DNA of 64,000 nucleotides from Mesostigma viride (taxonomy: Eukaryota; Streptophyta; Mesostigmatophyceae; Mesostigmatales; Mesostigmataceae). The position numbers were made by a program, and so were the translations under genes. Each line of letters begins with the position of its first letter. The stretch's first letter is position 1. The notes under the pieces are model-generated. The model searched no databases. It was not told the DNA's origin and was given only the letters and a program-made list of their open reading frames with translations. Of the stretch, positions 22,180 to 30,695 are shown piece after piece. Location of the stretch: the NCBI GenBank assembly GCA_009746045.1, contig RPFO01000256.1, positions 1,042,859 to 1,106,858 of the forward strand. Reading direction: 5' to 3'.

Positions 22180-23432
22180 TGCGGTCTCAGGGGTGGGGGA
22201 TGCCGCGGGAGGCACGGGGGTCATGGGGGGGAGCGCTACGCTGTGGGGGAAGGGTGGAGGGGGGGAATTGTTAGAATGAACCTGGCCAGTGGGGTGTAGA
22301 GTGAAACAAGGGAGGGGGATACCTCAAGTGGCGTGGGCATGTGCCCTGCAGTCATGTTCAATAGTGGAGCTGATGAGGCGAGCATCTCTCTACTTGTATC
22401 TTGGAAGTGGCTGCATGCCCAGCGTGGCAGCAGCAGGTAGTCGGCAGTAGGGCATGCGGCAATTGAGCAACCGACCCGAGGGGGGAGGCTTCAATTGTTG
22501 GCATCAAGGCAATGTCCATGGGGTCGTGCTGAAACGCTGCGGAATGAGTATGCCACTGTCTCGTGTGTGGTCGGAACGTCGATGGCTATGAGTGAGCCAC
22601 AGGAGCGTGATCGCAGTCCATTCCAGTTGGTTGGTAGGCTGCGGCAGCCCTGCCCGTGCGGCCGGCAATGAGATGTCCATGCGACCACCAGCTCAGGAGT
22701 TATGCTGGATCCTCAATGGTTGTCTCCTTGATATGCTTATCGACACAGTACCCATGCTTGGGTTCGCTTTGCTGGAGGTTCATCTCTTGGGACTGGTCAT
22801 CCAGCTGTTGTGGGTGGGCCATGCATGGCCATTCTGTCCAGCGGCCGCTGCTTGAGTTCAGGGTTCCTCCTTCCCACATGTGGCCCTGCGTAACTGGAGT
22901 GTATCAAGGAGACAACCAGCGCAGGCCAGAAATCGGGAGAATCCGGACCATGTATACCCCGTGCAGCATTGGCACTGTCGAGTCCCCCTAAGGTCCAAAC
23001 TCCCCAGTCAGCATTGTCGCTGCTGACAATCTAATGTAGGTCTTAGCACGCGAGACAAGAAATCGTATGTCTGTGGCAAACGGTGCCATAGTAAGTAAGT
23101 ACTTGCGTGTCATGGGCATGGGCGTGCAACAGAGTACTATGCTAATCTCATTAGAAGCGGTGCCATGTTGCGTAGCCCAGCAGGACTGGCAGAGCAGAGC
23201 AATTGGTTTATGAGAGAAATGCATTGCACGAATTGTTTGATGCGACTGGGGCGAACTCAGTGTAATTTGCATGCGGTTCTAACCTGACAGAGCCGGTAAC
23301 ATGTTCTAATAATAAATGGTGAAGAATCCCAGTGCAAGGGGGAGATCACATGCATATGTTGTGATTGCATACATGTCATGAGACCGTTTGTGTTGCATAG
23401 TTGTGTACATACATGCATTTGTCGACATAGCA
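22180..23432. other. Intergenic region downstream of mS35
   Basis: No convincing gene. It contains one inverted copy of the dispersed repeat (22905-22956) and G-rich sequence just after the mS35 stop. Confidence 0.35.
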
Positions 23433-23630
23433 AATGCATGCATGCAAAATTTCAGCTATAGCCATCTTTCCTATATAGCTGATCAACCGGTAAGTATTAA
23501 TTAATTAATTAACTAATTAGACTCGTGCTCCCGTTGGGGAGTCACGGAGCGTTAACCCCGATGGATGGATGGGGACACACAATCCTACCGGTCTAATCTA
23601 TCTACAACATCAAGCCAACTATTCTAGCAA
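23433..23630 (+). repeat. Direct repeat preceding a LINE fragment, copy 1
   Basis: Starts GCATGCATGCAAAATTTCAG and runs through CCGGTAAGTATTAA, CTCGTGCTCCCGTTGGGGAG, short GGAT repeats and ACACACAATCCTACCGGTCT to CAAGCCAACTATTCTA. It recurs at 24500-24772. Each copy is followed directly by a different retroelement fragment. Confidence 0.75.
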
Positions 23631-23633
23631 ATT

Positions 23634-24403
23634 TGCATGCATGCTCCGCCTCTTAGACGATGCCGAGGTCAACTACCCTCCTTCAGGCCGCTTCAAGCTG
23701 CTCGGCAGTTGGCTTCCCGACTGCGAGGACGACATGACGACACGGACCGACATGGCGTGGGCGCACCTCCATGACCACCGCCGCTGGTGGAGCAATCCCG
23801 CCCTACCCCGGATCGTCAAGCGTGACCTCTTCAAGGTCGTCATTCTGACGATCCTGACCTACGGCGCCGAGACGTGGGCACTGACGCAGGAGCTGGAGCA
23901 ACGACTCGACAGCGCCGTCACCAAGATGCTGCGCAAGGCCCTTAACATCCCCTTTGGTTTGCACATTAGTAATGAGGATTTGTACGCTGATTTGCCCTAT
24001 GTTTCCCACATTATTAGGCACAGGCGCCTGGGCCTAGCTGGGCAACTGGCCCGCACAGATCAGGTAGATACCTCAGATAGACTAGCTGGCACCAAGCCCG
24101 CCCAGCCTGGGCGATATGTCCTAACCTGGCGTGCCCCCGGCCGCGCGCGGCAGGGCCGCCACCCGTGGACATTTCGATCGTGATAGACTCGGCATGGACA
24201 TGTGCTACACTAGACGTGACGGGCTCACCCCCGGGCAGCCTCCTGGTTTGTCTGTAATATGGAGGCAGATGGTGCGCAAGGATAGATGGCAAGTAGTGAT
24301 GAAGGAGACCACCCCCAAGCCTGTGGGGGCTCCGCGTGTGACCAAGTATGGCATTCATAGCGATTCGGGCCGCGGTGCCCACACCCCTGTAACTAGGACC
24401 TAG
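23634..24403 (+). pseudogene. LINE reverse-transcriptase 3' fragment (thumb/C-terminal region)
   Basis: A 5'-truncated piece of a non-LTR retrotransposon. The frame 23641-24183 reads FKLLGSWLPDCEDD, then ARVAWAHL-like, LFKVVILTILTYGAETWALT, MLRKALNIP and SNEDLYADLPYVSHIIRHRRL. This matches the region following the RT catalytic domain in APE-type LINEs: the YLGS.L motif, the LKxxL..YG.ETW.LT motif and the IRxRRL.LxGH motif. The catalytic YxDD lies upstream and is absent. After 24170 the coding continues in another frame (RKDRW near 24270), so there is at least one frameshift. Confidence 0.7.
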
Positions 24404-24499
24404 ATAGCTTATACCATCCATTCCATCCCATGTTCCCCTCCCACTGAGGACTTATGCTCACGTGATGCAGTCACGTGTCTATTAATTAATTAATTAATT

Positions 24500-24772
24500 G
24501 CATGCATGCAAAATTTCAGCTATAGCCATCTTTCCTATATAGCTGATCAACCGGTAAGTATTAACTAATTAATTAAATTCACTAATTAGACTCGTGCTCC
24601 CGTTGGGGAGTCCCGATGGATGGATGGATGGATGGATGGATGGATGGATGGATGGATGGATGGATGGATGGATGGATGGATGGATGGATGGATGGATGGA
24701 TGGATGGATGGATGGGGACACACAATCCTACCGGTCTAACCTATCTACAACATCAAGCCAACTATTCTAAGC
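24500..24772 (+). repeat. Direct repeat preceding an ORF1 fragment, copy 2
   Basis: The same sequence as 23433-23630, but its GGAT stretch has expanded to about 100 bp. Confidence 0.75.
24612..24716 (+). repeat. (GGAT)n microsatellite, about 25 copies
   Basis: A perfect tetranucleotide run inside copy 2 of the direct repeat. Copy 1 has only two to three units. Confidence 0.95.
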
Positions 24773-24782
24773 TCTCTACCCT

Positions 24783-25000
24783 AGGGGCTTGACCCTGGCG
24801 CAGCAACAACGGCGACGGGAGCTATGGCCGACCTACCTCCAGCTCCGGCAGTCTGACCAAGGCGGGCTGGCCAGCCGGTGTACTGGAAGGGGGCGGCCAT
24901 CTACGTCGGCCACAAGCCCTGGCACGCGACCCCCTCGACCACCGCGGCCCGGGCAGCGACCCCAGAAGCCCCAGCCTAGGGGAATACAGTAGCAGTAGTG
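24783..25000 (+). pseudogene. ORF1 C-terminal fragment with stop
   Basis: Begins [20 protein letters not shown], closely matching the frame near 26582-26640. After a small shift it continues as PVYWKGAAIYVGHKPW and stops about 20 codons later. It is a 5'-truncated copy of the ORF1 module and shows where an independent ORF1 would naturally end. Confidence 0.6.
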
Positions 25001-25371
25001 TAGAATAGTTAGACAGTGGCCTTGTACATGCCCGCCTACTACAGGCACTATACCAGCTGAGGCCTAGCCTTTTTAGTCATGTACATGTGTGCCTATGATG
25101 AGCCACCCTCCAGATGATGCCTAGCTTTATTTAATTATGCTGTGCCCATGCAGGGAGTAACTCTCTGCTGAGACGCCATGCCCTAGCTTTTTGGTATAGC
25201 TATGCTGATCATCCACTCTCTGATGACGAGCCACAAGCCACGAGGTAGCCATGGCTGTCGGAGCTCATAACTTTCACGTTTGAGCACCGAATTTAGTCGT
25301 GAATATCACTATCGCTTCGTCTTTCTAAGACGCACATGCTGATATAATTTTCCGAATCTAAAACGCAATAT

Positions 25372-25992
25372 ATGACGAGCAAACGCCCGTCGACGCAACG
25401 CAGTTTGGCGGATGCGCTCGCCTTCGACAATGCGGCAGCTGAGGCTGCCGCTTCGCCAGATCCGGCAGGCAGCGGTGACACTAGTCGTGCACTGGTGGTC
25501 ACCCAGCAACCTCCCGGCCTCAATGCCTCGCCATCGGCATCGCCTGACCCTAAACGCGCCCGCCCCGCCGACAAAACTGGAGGGCCACGCTGGGCGGAAA
25601 CACGCTTCTCGGAACCGCGCTTTCGGCCCCAACCTTTCCAGGTCGATGATTACGACTGGACCACCATTTCTCCGAGTGATGCTATGCATCACATCTTCTT
25701 CGGGGACTACGCCTCGCTTTACGACCTGTGCCTCCATCTCCACGCCACTGGACGCCTCCTCGTCACCGACGGCCGACGCTGGCACAACATCAGCCAGATG
25801 TTCGGGTGTCCCCGCCCCCAACTCCAACACGCCGTCCTCAACTCTCTTCTCCAGAAGTCTGACGGCGAGATCTGGGCTCCATCCATCTCCGCCCCCGCAT
25901 TCCGTTCCATCCTCACGGAAGCCTTTCAGCAGCACGTGACCCCCCTTGCTGCCGACATAGCAGCAAATTATCGGCGGCACGCTGACTGCTGA
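25372..25992 (+). CDS. Retrotransposon ORF, N-terminal Gag-like segment
   Basis: 206 residues. A Pro/Ala/Ser-rich start with KRARP is followed from residue about 80 by an ordered part: DYDWTTISPSDAMHHIFFGDYASLYDL, HATGRLLVTDG, LNSLLQKSDGEIW. The stop at 25990 is closely followed by an open frame (+1) that leads without a stop into the next segment, so an indel near 25970 probably split one longer ORF. Function is presumed to be RNA binding or particle formation, from position only. Confidence 0.55.
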   Translation: MTSKRPSTQRSLADALAFDNAAAEAAASPDPAGSGDTSRALVVTQQPPGLNASPSASPDPKRARPADKTGGPRWAETRFSEPRFRPQPFQVDDYDWTTISPSDAMHHIFFGDYASLYDLCLHLHATGRLLVTDGRRWHNISQMFGCPRPQLQHAVLNSLLQKSDGEIWAPSISAPAFRSILTEAFQQHVTPLAADIAANYRRHADC

Positions 25993-26119
25993 ACTTCCTC
26001 ACATTTCCACCGCCGCCGCCTCCACCTCCACTGCCATTTCCGCCTCCACTGCCGACATCACAGCCCAGCTCCTCGACCTCGACCACCGCCTTCAAGCCAC
26101 CGCCAACGCCCTTGAGAGC

Positions 26120-27910
26120 TTGCATGACACCGCCGGCCTCACCGCCCAGGCGGTGAAGGACATCGCCGCCCAGCCGGCTCCTGCTGGCCCGGCCGGCGAT
26201 GCTCCCTCCACCTGGGCGGACTTGCTTAAGCAGCACACCACCTCCACCACCTCCACCATCTCGGCACAACTCAAGCAACAAGCCCTCGACCTTCGCGAGG
26301 AAGCCGACATCGCCCGGCGCAGCCACAATGTCATCGTCAAGCACTTCGACCAGCAGGCAGGTGAGACCTCCACGAGCCTTCTTGAGGCATTTAAGCGCGC
26401 CATTCTTGCCCCCATGCTACTCACTGGTGAGCTGGACATGTCGGCTGTCCGCCTCCCCCGCGCGCGGGGGAAGGCTGGCCCGGCACCCGTGCTCCTCACC
26501 TTTAAGTACATGGCGGACAAGCTGGCGTTCCTTAAATGCCGCAAGAAGCTCTCGGAGACTCGCTTCACGCTAGACGACGACTTGACCCTGGCCCAGCAAC
26601 AACGGCGACGCGAGCTATGGCCGACCTACCTTCAGCTCCGGCAGAGCGCAAGGGGGAAGCCGGTATACTGGAGGGGGGCGGTCATCCACGTTGACCACAA
26701 GCCCTGGCAGCCCCCTGAGTCCTGCCACCTCAGACTAGGAATATATATATTAATTGCCCCGACACCTGCCTCCCCTGTGCGTGGTCGTGGGTCGCGCGCC
26801 GGCTTGGCTGCCTCCTCCAGCGCCCCCCTCCCGGCCGTGGGGGCCGTCCCCGCGCCGGTCTTGTCCTCGGCTGCCACGAGCCCTGCTGACCGCCCGGCGG
26901 CCGGCCCCGCCCTGGGTTCCGCTGCAGCTGTAGTTCCTCTGGCTGAGGGTGCTCCCGACCCCTCCCCCTCTCGACCCGGGCCGGCCCAACCGGGTGGGCG
27001 CACCCCCTCAGATGGCTTCCATTATTGCCAAGTCGATGGTCCCCTTGGTGACCCGTGTGGCGCGCGCCTGCCCAACCGGAATTCGTTGCTGGTGCACATT
27101 CGGGCTTCCCACCCCCACATCACGGAGGCCGCCATGCGCGCCATGGACTGCTACCGCTGCCCGGCAGCCCATTGCCAGCGGATTTTTTCGATCCACGGGC
27201 GGTACCAGCATGAGCGGCAGTGCCGCCGCCAAACCCCCCAGAACGGCCTGCCCGGCGGCCCGGCGGCCGCACCGGCCTCCCGGTCCGGGGCGGCCCCTCG
27301 GTCGGCCCCTGCCCCTCCACCGGCATCGCAGGGTACGAGCGATCCGGGGGACCTCTCGGCAGGCTGGGCATTCCTGGCCACGCTCCCTTTTGCCGCCTGT
27401 GCGCGCAACCCTTGCATGACGCTCCCGGACGTCCCTCACCGCGCCCGGAGCTTGTTTACGCGCTGCGCCCTGCTTTCCCTGGCCCGGATGCATAGTCACC
27501 CTCTCGACGAACTCGGCCACAAGCTGTTTCTCGTCACCCCCCGGCTCCTCTTAGCGCCGTTGGAGCGGGGCGTGCGTGGCGTACAGGGTGCGGTCATCGC
27601 TCGCTGCCGGCGGTTCCTCCTCGGGGATTGGGAAGGGCTGTGGGCGCTGCAGCCTCCGGCCTCCACCCGGGTGTCGGGGGCCGCCTCCTTTGCCCGGGTG
27701 GAAGCTGACGTCATGCGGTTGGTGAAGGTAGGTGAATTGAGCCGGGCCATGCAAAAGCTTGAACTGACCGCGTTGGCTCCCTCCACTCCCCCGACCCTGC
27801 AGGCTTTGCGCGACCTTCACCCCGACGAACCGGCCTTTGCGGTGCCCGCCCCGGCCACCCCCCGCCCCCGCCTATTGTCCTGGACCTGGACATCTTCACG
27901 GCTGTGCTGA
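26120..27910 (+). CDS. Retrotransposon ORF: ORF1p C-terminal module, two zinc fingers, start of RT region
   Basis: 596 residues from the first ATG; the frame is open further upstream to about 25970. Residues 1-100 are Ala/Thr-rich and coiled (LLDLDHRL just upstream). Residues about 115-200 match the L1-type ORF1p C-terminal domain: [58 protein letters not shown]. After an AT-rich junction (26735-26755) comes a Pro/Ala linker. C2H2-like fingers follow around 27035-27225 (CQVDG..CGARLPNRNSLLVHIRASH and CPAAHCQRIF..RYQHERQC). The last part (FLVTPRLLLAPLERGVRGVQGAV) is the R2-type segment upstream of RT. A one-base indel in a C-run near 27865-27875 then throws the frame into the next ORF. Confidence 0.65.
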   Translation: MHDTAGLTAQAVKDIAAQPAPAGPAGDAPSTWADLLKQHTTSTTSTISAQLKQQALDLREEADIARRSHNVIVKHFDQQAGETSTSLLEAFKRAILAPMLLTGELDMSAVRLPRARGKAGPAPVLLTFKYMADKLAFLKCRKKLSETRFTLDDDLTLAQQQRRRELWPTYLQLRQSARGKPVYWRGAVIHVDHKPWQPPESCHLRLGIYILIAPTPASPVRGRGSRAGLAASSSAPLPAVGAVPAPVLSSAATSPADRPAAGPALGSAAAVVPLAEGAPDPSPSRPGPAQPGGRTPSDGFHYCQVDGPLGDPCGARLPNRNSLLVHIRASHPHITEAAMRAMDCYRCPAAHCQRIFSIHGRYQHERQCRRQTPQNGLPGGPAAAPASRSGAAPRSAPAPPPASQGTSDPGDLSAGWAFLATLPFAACARNPCMTLPDVPHRARSLFTRCALLSLARMHSHPLDELGHKLFLVTPRLLLAPLERGVRGVQGAVIARCRRFLLGDWEGLWALQPPASTRVSGAASFARVEADVMRLVKVGELSRAMQKLELTALAPSTPPTLQALRDLHPDEPAFAVPAPATPRPRLLSWTWTSSRLC

Positions 27911-30267
27911 AGGATCTGCCGAACGCCTCCTCCACCGGCCCCTCAGGCTGGCGCTACGAGCACCTCTCCGTGATGGCGGGCCATGGCGGGGCGACCGCAC
28001 TCTTTGAGGCTGCCGCCGACTTGGCCGCGGGGTCCCTGGCCCCCGCGGCGCGCCCTTGGCTGGCTGGGGCACGCCTCATTGCCCTCCTGAAAGACGACGT
28101 CCCCCCGCCTGCTGGCCGCGTTCGTCCCATTGCTTGCGGCGAGGTCCTACGCAAGCTGGTGAGTAAGGTCATTTGTCGCCAAAAGGCCCCCGAGTTTCGC
28201 GCCTACTTCTGCCCCAACCGGAGTGATACTGAGGAGTCCGTCGCGGCCCAGCTTGGCGTCGCCACCAAAGGGGGCAGCGACATCATCGTGCACACAGTTC
28301 AGGCCTACCTCGAGACGCATCCGACCCATGTGGCGCTGAAGGTGGATTGCCACAATGCGTTCAATGCTGTCACCAAGGCTAGCATCTTTGAGGCCGTCGG
28401 CGAGGCGTTCCCTGACCTTCTTGCGTGGACAGCAGCCTGCTACGGCGAACCCACTCAACTCTCCTTCCTCATGGAGGATGGGACGTTCGCCGACATCGCT
28501 TCCCGCACGGGAACCCAGCAAGGTGACCCCCTCGGCCCCTTTTACCTGTCTGCCCCGCTGCACAAGGCTCTCCAAGGTGTCCACGCTGCGCACCCGGATG
28601 TCGTGCTCCTCGCCTACATGGACGATATCCATGCCCTTGGCCCGGCCGACGCTGTGGTTGCCGCCCTGGCTGCCCTTGAAGTGGCCATGGCGGCCATCAA
28701 CCTTCGGCTCACCCTCCCCAAGTGTGCAGTCTTTTCGCCCCAGGGGGACTGCTCTGGCTTCCCCGCGGCTATCCCGGGGGCATTGGCGCGGGCGCGTGGT
28801 TTCTCGTGCCTGGGCGTCCCTGTGGGTGACCCTGACTACGTCGAAGAGGAGCTCCGGGCCACCGTGGAACAGCGCACCCATGTCCTTGAGACTTGGGCGC
28901 GCCTCAAGGACCCCCAGACCAAAGGGCTCCTCCTGTGGTTTTGCGCCCACCCGCGGGTGGTTCACTGGCTCCGTGGCGCTCCCCCCCACTTGGTGCGGCT
29001 TGCCGCGGAAGGCCATGACGAGCGCATTCAGGCCGCCTTGCAGGTGCTCCTCCCCGGCCCTAGCCTGCCAGCTCACTCCATGCGCTTGGCCACCCTCCCC
29101 TGCCGCATGGGCGGGTGTGGGCTCACCCGCGCCGCCCGCCTCGCCCCCGCCGCCTTCCTTGGCTCTGTTGCTCAGGCCTGGGCGGAGATCCGCCGGTTGG
29201 TCCCCAGCGCCGTCAGCGCCATTCCCGACTTGGTCACCCCATCCCCCTTCCCCTTTGTGCAGGCTGTGCAGGATTCTTACCTCGGGATCCAGCAGGCTTG
29301 CGACCTCGTCCGCCCCGCTCAGGCCGTCCACCGTCGCCTGCCCCGGGGCACGCCCGGCGTGTCCACTGTCGTCAGTCCTAGTGTCTTCCCTGCCTGCGTT
29401 CATGAAAAACAACAAAAGACCTACGCGGGTATACTACACTGTGCCGACTGGATGGGTCTGCATGCGAGCTTGAACGATCAGGGGAAGGCTTGGCTTCACT
29501 CCGTTTCCCTTGAGGGGAGCGTGGGGTCCGCATTCCTGCGCGCCCTCCCCATGAGCCCTTTGTTCACACTGGTTCCGGCCCTTTACGCCATCGCTCTCCG
29601 CCACCAGCTCTTTGCCCCGCAACCTCTCATCACGGCGGGTGCGTCCTGCGGCAGCTGCGGGCTTGCTCTGGATACTACTGGGACGCACTACATCGCGTGC
29701 ATGGGTGGCCAGCAGAACCAGAACTGGTTCCTCTATCTCCATACCGCTCTCCTCCGGGTGGTGTGTGCCATGGTTCGGTCGGTCTTTCCCCACTCCACCA
29801 TTAAGTGCGAGGACGCGGATGGGGCCGCCCTCTACTCACCCAACCACCGCCCCGACATTACCGTGCTTGACTACGACGGGCAGGGTTGCCACCTGCTCAT
29901 CGATGTCTCCGTGGCTCGGCCGCTTTCCGGTCGCCACATCCTCCGGGCGGCTGTGGATGCCGGCGCTGCTGCCGCTGTGGCTGAGCGCGACAAGTTTGCC
30001 TCCTACGGCAATGTGGGGCCCCACCGGGTCATCCCCTTTGTCCTTGAGGAGTTCGGGGCCATGGGCCCCAAGACAGCGGAGTTTTTCCACGAGTGCTGCC
30101 AGCGCCGTGAAGACCGCCTCGACCTCGAGGGTCAGACCGCCCCGTGGTCGGCCCGCACGTGGTCCTCGTATTGGCGGCAGCGTCTGTCACTCGCCCTCAC
30201 TCGCACCGTGGCTGATGTGTTATTCCGCCGCACCCGGGCCGACTTTGTCGCGACCCATGCGGTCTAG
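27904..30267 (+). CDS. Retrotransposon reverse transcriptase with restriction-like endonuclease
   Basis: 787 residues. The RT domain begins with SSTGPSGWRYEHL, then VRPIACGEVLRKL, LKVDCHNAFNAV, GTQQGDPLGP and the catalytic LAYMDDIH (about 28612). Thumb-like helices follow up to about 29400. The C-terminus has a CGSCG..GTHYIAC zinc knuckle (29648-29700) and an endonuclease core RPDITVLDYDGQ..LLIDVSVARP (about 29848-29925), with the acidic residues and Val-Ser spacing of the PD-(D/E)XK-like nuclease of R2-group elements. The protein would nick the target and prime reverse transcription there. The intact relative at 30727-33510 shows that this frame originally continued from the previous ORF. 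Confidence 0.85.
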   Translation: MLKDLPNASSTGPSGWRYEHLSVMAGHGGATALFEAAADLAAGSLAPAARPWLAGARLIALLKDDVPPPAGRVRPIACGEVLRKLVSKVICRQKAPEFRAYFCPNRSDTEESVAAQLGVATKGGSDIIVHTVQAYLETHPTHVALKVDCHNAFNAVTKASIFEAVGEAFPDLLAWTAACYGEPTQLSFLMEDGTFADIASRTGTQQGDPLGPFYLSAPLHKALQGVHAAHPDVVLLAYMDDIHALGPADAVVAALAALEVAMAAINLRLTLPKCAVFSPQGDCSGFPAAIPGALARARGFSCLGVPVGDPDYVEEELRATVEQRTHVLETWARLKDPQTKGLLLWFCAHPRVVHWLRGAPPHLVRLAAEGHDERIQAALQVLLPGPSLPAHSMRLATLPCRMGGCGLTRAARLAPAAFLGSVAQAWAEIRRLVPSAVSAIPDLVTPSPFPFVQAVQDSYLGIQQACDLVRPAQAVHRRLPRGTPGVSTVVSPSVFPACVHEKQQKTYAGILHCADWMGLHASLNDQGKAWLHSVSLEGSVGSAFLRALPMSPLFTLVPALYAIALRHQLFAPQPLITAGASCGSCGLALDTTGTHYIACMGGQQNQNWFLYLHTALLRVVCAMVRSVFPHSTIKCEDADGAALYSPNHRPDITVLDYDGQGCHLLIDVSVARPLSGRHILRAAVDAGAAAAVAERDKFASYGNVGPHRVIPFVLEEFGAMGPKTAEFFHECCQRREDRLDLEGQTAPWSARTWSSYWRQRLSLALTRTVADVLFRRTRADFVATHAV

Positions 30268-30474
30268 ATTCCTTCCAGGCCTGCATGGTGGGCCGGCAGC
30301 GCTGTTGCTGCGTGTAGTTTTGTGATGTATAGTTAGTTGTACCTTGTGCCGCTGGCGTGATCCTTGGATGTCTGTGTCAGATTACTATTAATTTCTTCAG
30401 GGTTATTCTCCCAGTTCTCGGGTTTTTCCTTATGTTGCATGCCTATCTCACCTCCGTAATCTATCATTCTCAAT

Positions 30475-30695
30475 GAATATATATTAATAATATAATTACT
30501 TACAGCAGAGTGAAATCACTCAAACCAAAGCAAACGCCCAGCTATAAACCTATATACAGAGCCATGTCAAAGCTCTATACTAGGAATATATATTAAAAAT
30601 ATAATTACTTACAACAGAGTGAAATCACTCAAACCAGAGCAAACGCCCAGCTATAAACCTATATACAGAGCCATGTCAAAGCTCTATACTACGAT
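30475..30695 (+). repeat. Tandem duplication between the two retroelement tails
   Basis: A 108-bp unit (GAATATATATTAATAATATA followed by ATTACTTACAGCAGAGTGAA...AGCTCTATACTA) occurs twice, at about 30475-30582 and 30583-30690. It lies where the plus-strand element ends and the minus-strand element begins. Confidence 0.75.

Larger units (their letters stand above)
25300..30460 (+). mobile_element. Non-LTR retrotransposon: ORF1p module plus R2-like RT/endonuclease, near full length
   Basis: A 5'-UTR-like stretch (25300-25371) is followed by three open frames (25372-25992, 26120-27910, 27904-30267). Together they read as one roughly 1630-codon protein broken by two frameshifts. The 3' UTR runs from 30268 and becomes AT-rich near 30470. 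The RT has YMDD, and the C-terminus carries a Cys-rich knuckle with a restriction-like endonuclease, as in R2-group elements. Exact ends and target duplication could not be set. Confidence 0.75.

Noticed and set aside
28147-29415. 422-residue minus-strand frame opposite the R2-like RT
   Set aside because: Shadow of the GC-rich RT gene; no family features, whereas the plus strand has clear RT motifs.
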